A stretch of DNA of 23,680 bases, from the NCBI RefSeq assembly GCF_000315625.1, contig NW_005434613.1, forward strand, positions 133,186-156,865, read 5' to 3'. Position 1 is the first letter of the stretch; each line of letters begins with the position of its first letter. The position numbers and the translations under genes are program-made. This document shows positions 1 through 9,477 of this stretch, piece after piece. Source of the stretch: Guillardia theta CCMP2712. Its lineage: Eukaryota > Cryptophyceae > Pyrenomonadales > Geminigeraceae. The notes under the pieces were generated by a model. The model was not told the origin of the DNA and ran no database searches. It saw nothing but the letters and a program-made list of their open reading frames with translations.

Positions 1-44
1 CCTTCCTCTCCCCCTCCTCCATCTTCCCCCATCTCATCACTCAC

Positions 45-335
45 GGCCTCAAGCTTCCACCGCATGAAGTCTTCCTGCAGCCCAACGGCCGTGTGGACCA
101 GGAGCACTCCCGCGAGCTTCTGATCCCCAACATCCGGCCAGCATACCTCCCCCACCAGCTCCTTCCCTCCCTCCGAGTAGCAGACGCTGCTCCTGCGCAC
201 ACGTCAAGGCGACAAGGAGCACGGGGGAGGACAGCCGACCTTTTCAATGGGTGCTTGCACAGTTTGATGTCTGGCCATGGCGCACACGCTTACTTGAAGA
301 TGGCAGCGACTCTCGTACCTTGATCGTTTCGCCAT
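45..335 (-). CDS. Dienelactone hydrolase-like protein, 5' two exons only (partial at window edge)
   Basis: Proposed exons on the minus strand are 335-319 (MAKRS plus two bases) and 192-45, joined across a GT-AG intron at 193-318. A good donor (GTGAGT) at 44 leads to further exons beyond the window. The spliced start is about 55 residues long. It reads YSEGGKELVGEVCWP, then LAGVLLVHTAVGL. This fits the N-terminal pattern of the dienelactone hydrolase family: tyrosine, a Gly-Lys/Leu-Gly strand, then a hydrophobic strand ending in V-H-x-x-x-G-L before the first helix. Family members are alpha/beta hydrolases with a Cys/Ser-His-Asp triad; the nucleophile and the acid would lie in the missing exons. 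The start is the only nearby ATG whose phase fits the acceptor. The family call rests on one 49-residue exon and could be wrong. Open frames on the plus strand over the same bases look like shadows. Confidence 0.5.
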
Positions 336-799
336 GCAGTCTTGATCCTCCGCCCGGTCTCTTCGCTCTGGGAAGTACGAGCAGACATGCTGGGAGGTTC
401 AGTCATGCTGCTCTCAAACTGCTCATCGCTGCTGTGGTATCCTACCTTAGGTGGAACGCGGTAGCTGATCTGGCGGCGAGACTACAATGATAGGAGATCT
501 GTCCGCAAAAAGCCTCAGCGAACCTTTCCCCGGATGTTGGTGGAGCAGGTTCGATATGAGAGGAGTCGGTCAAGAAGAAGAAACATCTCTGCATAACGTG
601 ATTGACTCTTATGAAGGATCTGCAGACTAACTTTCTATACGTTCTGTTCCTGTTTTCTACCTTCCCCTCGTTCTCTTCTACCATCACCCGCTCCTCGCCC
701 TCGCCCTCGCCCTCCTCATACCATCAATGCGCTCAGGTAGGCTCGCTTGGGTACGAGCCATGGTGAAAGCATCTAAAGTGAATTTGATATCCGGCAAGA
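336..799. other. Gene-free stretch upstream of the hydrolase-like gene
   Basis: I see no coding exon with family character. Positions 690-720 hold a short (CGCCCT)n-like run. The 5' UTR and promoter of the minus-strand hydrolase-like gene should lie here. Confidence 0.3.
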
Positions 800-1045
800 T
801 GGGCGACCAGTGCCGTGCCCGCCGCGGCTGAGCCCGGCCGGCCGGGCCCCGCCGGGGGGCCGCACCGTACTCGAGTCCCGGCGCCGGCCGGGGCCCCACG
901 CGGACTCCACTCCAGGCTCCGGTGTGGGCCGACCGCCCGGCGTCAGGAGCCTGACCGTCCGCCGGGCGGCGGGCCGCGCTGCGGCGGCCCGGGGGGCCAG
1001 TGCAACGGGCCCAGTGCCACGGTGACTCGAACCGGGCCCGCGCGG
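800..1045. other. Very GC-rich island, no recognised gene
   Basis: By eye about four fifths of the bases are G or C, with sharp edges against flanks near 48%. It contains short self-complementary runs such as GCCGGCCGGGC and CGCCGGGCGGCGGGCC. Frames on both strands stay open, as expected when stops are rare, but the products are Pro/Gly/Arg/Ala low-complexity with no domain. It does not read as rRNA or tRNA. The 13-mer CAGTGCCACGGTG near 1011 recurs in the other GC-rich block near 20550. Confidence 0.5.
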
Positions 1046-1597
1046 AACTGCGCGCATGACTCTGTGAGACTCTTCAAGCTGAGGCAACCGTTGAACGGCC
1101 TGTTACTTACTGAGTTGTCGGAATCATGAATAACTTAATTGAACTGAGCACAGCGGCAGTGGAGTAAAACACACCGTCCCTGACACAGTGACAAATTCTT
1201 CAGGCTTGAACTTGGAAGTGACCGTCGGACCGACCCACTGAGCTAGCCGCTATGATCGGACTGATTGTGAATGCTGTCAACAGAGTTGCTTTCACTGATG
1301 AGGGTTGAAGGGTCTCACTATGTTACCTCGACATCCATCACCGTGGAAGGAATGACAGTGATCTCTTTCTGCATTGTTCAGAGCTGAGGTAGTTGAGTTG
1401 TTCACACACAGACAAGGTACTCATTTGAAGGTAGTCATTTTGTTGATAATTCACAGCGTGTTGACCTAACTTAGTAATTCACAGCTTGTTGCCCGTCTCG
1501 AAACTCACCGACTCAAAACTCACTCTAACACCAACCTAATCATACACCAGAAAAAAGACAATTTGAGACAACAAGGTTGAACCAGGCATGTCTTTCT
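1046..1597. other. Gene-free stretch 3' of the first RWP-RK gene
   Basis: Base composition is ordinary. A short imperfect direct repeat (AATTCACAGC, then G/T, then TGTTG) occurs near 1448-1490. No coding signal is recognised. Confidence 0.3.
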
Positions 1598-2180
1598 TCA
1601 ACCATCGCCCTCAGTTGTGCATATGGCATCCAGCGGCTGTCTGACATACCACGAGATCCATCCGGGATCAAGAGAAGGCTCATTCCCATTTTCGATCGCT
1701 GCAACGCTCACTGCTGCTGTCGTCGTCGTCGATGCTTCCTCCTCCTCCCTCTCAATGCTCTCTTCTGACATCGAGCCCTGGCGGTCGGCGCGCTCACGGC
1801 TGTAGGGCCACTTTTCGATGCCGAGCTTGCGGCAGGCGGCCTTGAGGGAGCTGAGCGACACGCCCTGAGCAAGAGAAGTCAGAGGTAGGCGCACAACAGG
1901 ATATATGCTGATGATTACTACTGCGGAGAACACGGAGAAGGGTTGAGGAGAGTGCAGCAGTACAAGAGGATGCAGGCAGCGAGTTCATGGCAGAGTGTAC
2001 CAGCTGTTTCGCAGCGTCTATTTGTCGAAGGCCGAAGAAACTCTCCACCACCTGCCTCGTGAGCTGGATATCATCCCTCCTGTCCGAGTCACGGGGCCTC
2101 GAGCGAACGACCACGCTCACTGTCTCTTGAGGATGCACCTGGTCATCCAACATGAGGCCGTTGACGAGCTCATGTGCCAT
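1598..2180 (-). CDS. Small RWP-RK domain protein 1 (two exons, 148 aa)
   Basis: Exons are 2180-2001 and 1864-1598. The 136-bp intron (1865-2000) starts GTACAC and ends CTCAG, phase 0. The product is 148 aa. Residues 22-35 hold VSVVVRSRPRDSDR. The RWP-RK domain spans about 37-85, with helix FFGLRQIDAAKQL, then GVSLSSLKAACRKLGI and the signature EKWPYSRE. Acidic and Thr/Ala stretches follow, then the C-terminal WISWYVRQPL (129-138). RWP-RK proteins are DNA-binding transcription factors linked in algae and plants to nitrogen responses and gamete differentiation, so nuclear action is expected. The signature is off-type: Lys replaces the Arg of RWP, and Ser precedes Arg where RWPYRK is usual. The start is the first ATG after an in-frame TGA near 2256. 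An upstream coding exon cannot be excluded. The second exon is nearly identical to that of the gene at 3118-3616. Confidence 0.8.
1644..1870. repeat. 227-bp near-identical segment, copy A (partner 3149-3375)
   Basis: It aligns without gaps to 3149-3375 with only five substitutions (about 98% identity). It covers almost all of exon 2 of RWP-RK gene 1 and a few bases of the acceptor. Identity stops abruptly just inside the intron and just after the codons for W-Y. Confidence 0.92.
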
Positions 2181-3117
2181 CCTTTCTCTCTCCTCAATCT
2201 TCTTCTGCTCCTCCTCCGACCCGTCGTGCTTGAGGACTCTTCTCCTTCTTCAACTTCTTTCCCGTCGCACCGGCCGTGGGCTTTTTCACTACAACTTTTA
2301 CTCAAATTGTATTATCTGTTTTAAAGTGGATATGCTGACAATAACATTGTTGTAATGAAACTGCCAGGCAAAAGTCACGTTACCAAGATATCGCAGTCTT
2401 TTCTCGTGACACGAACATGATATAAAGCCGCGCAACTAGGCGAGGTTGAATATGATATCAACTAGTTCATCTCTGACAACTCAGAAAGCAGAACGTGGAT
2501 GCTCATTCGTGCTGCAAGCGAGGTAGAAGAGCACCCGCACGCTATAGTTGCAACACGCTATGGTTGTACAGTGTTGCTGAGTAGAGTGTGGATGGCATCA
2601 ATGAGAAACTGAGACAGCCGTCTCAGACTTTGACGACGCTTGATCACTACTCTAAGTGATTGTGAATTCCTGGGCCTCATCTATACTTGGCGTGGTTGGT
2701 TCAAAAGATTTGCTTCTATGCATCTAGATGAGATCCAGCCGTCATGAATACCGAGATGGCAATTTGTATCTGTTTCATCAGACAAAACAATTTATCAACA
2801 ATGACAAACAGAGCAGCACAGGAGCAGAAACATCCGGGCCGCAAGTCTGGCGTCTTCAGTCATGGCAACCTGAGAACCCTGCTATTCCATGACCTCACGA
2901 TTCAAAAGTGCAGTAGTACTCATCATGACAACAGCTCTACACGTTCTCCAGCGCTCAGTGTACTACGGTAGACCACATTCGCTTGTTATGAAGCAAGAAG
3001 AACAACACTAATTGTTCTAGTTACCTCTCGGGGAACTCTATTCTTCATGTCCCTTTCGCCCTCGAAACCTATGCTTTACCCTTACAAAACTTGCTGTTTG
3101 TTCAACTTCCCTTTCAA
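2181..3117. other. Intergenic stretch between RWP-RK genes 1 and 2
   Basis: This holds the presumed 5' flank of gene 1 and the 3' flank of gene 2. A small direct repeat (CACGCTAT, then A/G, then GTTG) lies near 2538-2566. I recognise no exon. Confidence 0.3.
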
Positions 3118-3616
3118 TTAGCCTGTGTCCTCCAAAGCAGACTCCTCTACATACCACGAGATCCATCCGGGATCAAGAGAAGGCTCATTCCCATTTTCGA
3201 TCGCTGCAATGCTCACTGCTGCTGTCGTCGTCATCGATGCTTCCTCCTCCTCCCTCTCAATGCTCTCTTCCGACATGGAGCCCTGGCGGTCGGCGCGCTC
3301 ACGGCTGTAGGGCCACTTTTCGATGCCGAGCTTGCGGCAGGCGGCCTTGAGGGAGCTGAGCGACACACCCTGAGCGATGCATCTGATCAGTAGAAGTCTA
3401 TTGAGGACAAAAAGAGATAGAGGCCAGGGGTAGGAGGTAAATGTTCATCGAGCAATAGGATATGTGACGTAATCGAGGAATTACCAGCTGTTTCGCGGCG
3501 TCTATTTGCCGGAGGTGAAAGAGACTTTGTATTCCCTCCCTCGTCAGCATGATTTCCCCTCGCTTCTCAGAGTCCCGGGGCCGGAAGCGAATGAGAACGC
3601 TGGCATTCTGTTGCAT
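3118..3616 (-). CDS. Small RWP-RK domain protein 2 (two exons, about 127 aa; 5' end uncertain)
   Basis: Exons are 3616-3485 and 3369-3118. The intron 3370-3484 (115 bp) starts GTAATT and ends CTCAG, phase 0, at the same codon boundary as in gene 1 (AAKQL / GVSLSSLK). From the ATG at 3616 the product is 127 aa. It begins MQQNASVLIRFRPRDSEKR, followed by an RWP-RK domain (about residues 20-69) with signature EKWPYSRE, then an acidic linker and WISWYV near the end. The frame stays open upstream to about 3841 with no other ATG, so a 5' exon could join there instead. Exon 2 matches gene 1 at 98%, but exon 1 protein identity is only about 60%. After WISWYV the tail (EESALEDTG) differs from gene 1 and lacks the Pro-Leu that follows in the other three genes. 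A nuclear DNA-binding role is inferred from the family. Confidence 0.75.
3149..3375. repeat. 227-bp near-identical segment, copy B (partner 1644-1870)
   Basis: Five substitutions and no indels separate it from 1644-1870, in the same orientation about 1.5 kb apart. It covers exon 2 of RWP-RK gene 2 up to the acceptor. The surrounding intron, exon 1 and 3' flank are not similar at this level. Confidence 0.92.
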
Positions 3617-5598
3617 TGGAGTGTTGATGGTAATTAGCTTCAACCCCCTTGTATCTGCTGCTCTGCCTTGAAACTTGGATGTAGATCTCCTCCTTGACCT
3701 TCCTCTGCCTCCAACTTCTTGTGCGATCGCTATGTTTTGCCTTCTCTGCCCTCTCAGAACACCCTTGTCCTTCCCTCCAAGATTCTCTTCCCCACTACTC
3801 TGATTCAGTATAATTGCATTATTAGGTTCCAAACAGGCCAAAACTTTTCGAAACTTCGCTGATGTTCTTTGGCTACCCGGTCACCTTGAAAACAATTTTT
3901 TTCGAATTCTTGTTGGTTGCCTCGTGACCAACGGATTCAAAAAATACTCTTTTCGTTCATATCTGGACGATTTATTTTACAACAGGTAGTCAGCAGGCAA
4001 AACAGCACTGGGTGGGGGTAGTCTATGGATATTGGAGGGGTGGAGGTCGCTTCCGGTCGCCGACTCCAGTGCATCGAAGATTTCGTGCTGAACTCAGATT
4101 GAAATAAAGGTGGTTAATTTCAAAAATTTCAACAAAATGATAAATTGATTTCAAACGATTGTCTTGCTGGATACAACACATCGTCGTATCTGATGAAGTC
4201 CTAAACTTGAAAAATCGACAACAATGAGTTTTCTGAAATGAGCGCATGATTCCTATCAGTGGATCGAGAAACTTTGAACAAGACTTGTAAATGAGAGCAT
4301 CACTCTTTGTAGACATGTATCCCTGATTGATTGCGGTGGAACTCTGTAATCCAGTTCTCAAGTTCAAAGATCAGTTCTGTCTGAGCTGCGTTTTTGTTTG
4401 CGACGGGAACATGCATGACGAACTGAAGAGGTATACTACACCAGGGAACTACCATTGTTTGTTCTCAGCAAAACGATGACGTGTTTTTACCCCACACAAA
4501 AAGGACAGTGATAGATGTCTGCAGTAAGTGGGAGGCCTGTGATCGGTGGGGAAACATCGCGTCGCGATGACGCAATTGCGGCGTACTTAATGTTTGGCAG
4601 CTGGACGGATTCAAGAGAGAGAGAAAGGTGAGATTTGTGACAATCTTGCTTCGTGAACATTGCCCTGCGCAGAGCAGAATTTGAGATCTAAGCCAAAGAT
4701 CGGCTGCAATAAACTTTGATCCTTCGACCCCATCATTTTGTAGAATGGAATTGCATCATGATGCCGTTCCTTGCAACTTGATCACCACATCCTACCTCAG
4801 TGCAAACTGGAATTCCCTTTTTCTAAATCATCAATCATCTACATGTAGAAGAAATGAACGTGAGAACGTTCATGTCTCAGTTGTCCATATTTGTCTGCGC
4901 CTTCCTGATTCACCACTGTCTGCTACTGGTAATTCACAATCGCATCATGCTTCCACTCCTGTCTTGATGTCCAAGCGTTGATGCTTGCTCATCAGCTTGT
5001 TTGTAAGCTTGCTCGTCAGCCTATAGTCAATCTACTTACTCTCCCCGCCCGCTGGTTTGCTCGTCCGTCCGAGTGACACTTTTCTCAGTTTTTCCTGGTG
5101 AATGGCTCGCCTGTGTCCTTCATCTTGTCGTTTCAGCTGACTCGCCTGCCTATTTGCCTGTGGTACACAACAACCTTTGGGAGTTAGAAATGTCTTAAGC
5201 AACATTCTTTTGGAATCTGAAATATTTAATTTGAACAATCAATATACCTTTACTAGAACTCAACAAGAAGGGTACGTTACCTCTGCCTGCTGGGGTAACG
5301 TCTTCCCCTCGAACTACACTCAGGGGCTTTGGTGCAGTGTAGTCCATGTCCATAGTATTGCTTGCCCTTCTACCAGCATGTTTGCTGCTTGCATGTCTTG
5401 TCAGTATGTTTGTACGCCTACCTGCCTGTCTGCTTTTCCGTCTATTGAGCGCCTGCGCTCAACTCTTCCTCCGTTGTTCTCTCCCCTCCCGGCCTTCCCG
5501 TTGGCACCTCCAGTTGAGCGATAGTGTTTGTGTTGGAAGTTGTATTATGTCGGAGCAAGAGACATCCGGCGGGGAGGCGCGTGAGGCGTGGGGAGGTA
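3617..5598. other. Gene-poor stretch with decayed simple repeats
   Basis: No exon is recognised. Positions about 4980-5460 are a degenerate mixture of CTTG, CCTG and CTGT tetramers (for example around 5395-5445) that looks like an eroded tetranucleotide microsatellite. The hydrophobic frame starting at the ATG at 5346 is produced by that repeat and is not called as a gene. A G-rich motif at 4008-4047 is listed separately. Confidence 0.35.
4008..4047. repeat. Dispersed G-rich motif, copy 1
   Basis: The core TGGGTGGGGGTAGT is followed by TATGG and, about ten bases on, AGGGGTGGA. It matches 5780-5817 with a few differences. Multiple G-runs could form a quadruplex; that is only a possibility. 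Confidence 0.55.
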
Positions 5599-5727
5599 GT
5601 GAAGTCCGAGGGCGCTTGCCTGTTACAGCACTGGGGGAGGAGGTGAAGTCCGAGGGCGCTTACCCGTCACGGCATGGGGGAGGAGGTGAAGTGCGAGGGC
5701 GCTTACCTGTCACGGCATGGGGGCCAA
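5599..5727. repeat. 43-44 bp tandem repeat, three copies
   Basis: Units start at 5599, 5643 and 5686, each beginning GTGAAGTCCGAGGGCGCTT (GTGAAGTGCG in the third). They end in a CATGGGGGAGGAG-like block, which the third copy replaces after CATGGGGG. The unit length is not a fixed multiple of three (44, 43), which argues against a translated repeat. Confidence 0.85.
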
Positions 5728-5779
5728 CGGGAGTCCTGCCACCGGAAGCATGGCCAACTCCTAAGAAGGTAAAACTTCT

Positions 5780-5817
5780 GTGGGTGGGGGTAGTATATGG
5801 GAAATGGTAGGGGTGGA
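5780..5817. repeat. Dispersed G-rich motif, copy 2
   Basis: This is the second occurrence of TGGGTGGGGGTAGT, then TATGG and AGGGGTGGA. It lies directly 3' of the 43-44 bp tandem array and before a T-rich stretch (5820-5870). Confidence 0.55.
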
Positions 5818-6212
5818 AGATTTTTTTTTCTTGAGATTTTCGATTTTTTTGGATTTTTCGAAGTTTTTTTACTCCTTGCTAGAATTGAAGGGCAGAGTGT
5901 GAAGGTAACAAGGGGAATGATGGGATGACACAGGGGATGACAGGCCATGTCCTCTGATCATGTAGAAGCACCTCAGCTCATCATGGCGTGATACGAACCT
6001 TCATCAATCGTGGGATGCAGAGTTGTGTTGTATTGCAGCGGATCCTTTCACTGTCACCAACGGAGGATCGCGATTGTGAGCTTTGCTGAGGCTGACCCGC
6101 CATCTTTTGTGTTTCTCCTTGTTCAATCACGGCCGTTGACGTGTCGATCCTTCCTTGTGGTTTACTGTGGCCTTGGAGGGGAGCAAGCTTGCAGCTAGAG
6201 AGAGAGAGAGGG

Positions 6213-7979
<1,767 letters not shown>

Positions 7980-8492
7980 ATGCTCGCTACCGCTGCCGCT
8001 CCTATGCCTCCTGCTCCACCTTCTCAGCCTGCTCCTCCTGCTCAGCCTGCTCCTCCTGCTCCACCTTCTCAGCCTACTCTCTCCTCTGTGCTCGTTCAAG
8101 CTCGGCCCCGCGACTCAAACAGGCGCGACAACATTCTCCTCGACCTTTCTAGTATCTCCGCCCTGTACCACCTCAAGCTCTCGCAGGCCGCGCAAGCCTT
8201 GGGCATCTCCCTCACCTCGCTCAAGACTGCATGCAGAAAGCTTGGAATAGAGAGATGGCCCTACCGGAGGAGGGATGAAGAGACGGAGAGCGACGAAGAC
8301 CAGCTCGCCCATCAGCCTGTAGCAGGACGCAAACACGCGCAGGAGGATCGTGTGGGTGAAGGGAGGGAGGAGGAAATTCAGTTCAACAACGATTGGATCG
8401 CGTGGTACATGTCATTTCCTCTGGAAGAAGAAAGCAATGGGATGGAGGACGTGGATTGGAGTGATGACTCGAGCTCACAATTTCAACGGTAA
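7980..8492 (+). CDS. Small RWP-RK domain protein 3 (intronless, 170 aa)
   Basis: A single exon of 171 codons. Residues 8-32 are a Pro/Ala/Gln-rich leader of repeated PAPP/SQPAPPA units. Residues 36-49 hold SVLVQARPRDSNRR, the motif shared with genes 1 and 2. The RWP-RK domain covers about 51-99, with the helix YHLKLSQAAQALGIS, LKTACRKLGI and ERWPYRRR. This is the copy closest to the canonical RWPYRK signature. An acidic linker follows, then NDWIAWYMSFPLEEE (137-151) and a Ser/Asp-rich end. The other three copies carry an intron between the Leu and Gly of the A-L-G sequence at residues 73-75; here it is absent. That fits either a retrocopy or precise intron loss. It is predicted to bind DNA in the nucleus; its targets cannot be read from the sequence. 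It is convergent with the giant gene, whose stop lies about 1 kb downstream. Confidence 0.85.
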   Translation: MLATAAAPMPPAPPSQPAPPAQPAPPAPPSQPTLSSVLVQARPRDSNRRDNILLDLSSISALYHLKLSQAAQALGISLTSLKTACRKLGIERWPYRRRDEETESDEDQLAHQPVAGRKHAQEDRVGEGREEEIQFNNDWIAWYMSFPLEEESNGMEDVDWSDDSSSQFQR

Positions 8493-9477
8493 TGCAAGTT
8501 GATCAGGAGAAAGATGGCAGAGCGATCGTCTATTGGTTTTTCCTGCAAATACTATGGTTCTTGATGTTTTTCTGAATGGGTCCAAAAAGGAACAACCCTT
8601 CAACACATGATTAGTATCCGCAGGAGGAAAAGCAATCATTATCAGTCTTAAAACAGAGTGCACATCACTAAACAGAGTGCATATCACTTCCATCTTGTGC
8701 ATTCAATCTTGCATTTCCACTTTTTTGTCTCAGGCTCGAACAAATCTTGCTTCCATCAAAAGTTTTCTTCTGTCTCAGATGGAATTCTGGTTTGACTCCC
8801 TCTTGAAAGATGACACCACCAACATTTGATTCTTCGAAATGTGAAGCAATTTGTACCAAACAATGTCATTTGAAAGTAGAGCTGAGCTGCAATTTTCGAA
8901 TAATTAAAGAATTTCAGGACACTATCAATTTAGTTCTTCATGTGTGTGGTAGAAATAGTCTTGCTAAATTTCAGCACAGTAGTTGTGTTGACAACTTTGC
9001 TGACGAAGAAACTCTGATAATCAATTCCAAGGTTGGAGAAGTCCACTTTCGTATCATCTGAGATCACAACAGACATTCTCTTTACTCACATTTGACAACA
9101 CAGGTCTCAATGAATACAACTCAAGCTCAAGCTCGTCTGTCACGCGTTCGGCGGCTCGTACGCGATCTGTCCGGACTCGGGGTTGAAGTAATAATGGAGC
9201 AATCCCACTGCGCTCACGTCAAGAATTCTCTGCAGCATGTTGACCCTCACCGTAAGGCGGATGATCCCCACTGCCAGTCTTGATGATCCAACCCGGCACT
9301 GTAGGAGGCTTCCACACCTGCTCATGCCATTAGCGCCACCATACCATTCCCACCTCCTTGTTGTTCTCTCCTCCTCCTCTCCTCCTCTATTACCTTCTGC
9401 TTCGTCTCCGAGTTATGGTAGAACCACGCATTCCTTCCCTTGCTCCAGTGCACCTGCTCGAGCAGTCATCGAGACTG
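8493..9477. other. Convergent intergenic stretch
   Basis: A 19-bp perfect-but-one tandem duplication (AAACAGAGTGCACATCACT) occupies 8651-8688. The 83-codon frame at 8810-9061 has no recognised domain. The 3' UTRs of the RWP-RK gene (plus) and of the giant gene (minus) should meet here. Confidence 0.35.

Noticed and set aside
773-1129. Overlapping frames of about 100 codons on both strands in the GC island
   Set aside because: High GC removes stop codons, and the products are low-complexity Pro/Arg/Gly/Ala.
5346-5810. 154-codon frame with a hydrophobic N-terminus, resembling a secreted or membrane protein
   Set aside because: The Leu/Ala/Cys-rich start is translated from decayed CTGC/CTTG repeats, and the rest runs through the 43-44 bp tandem repeat.
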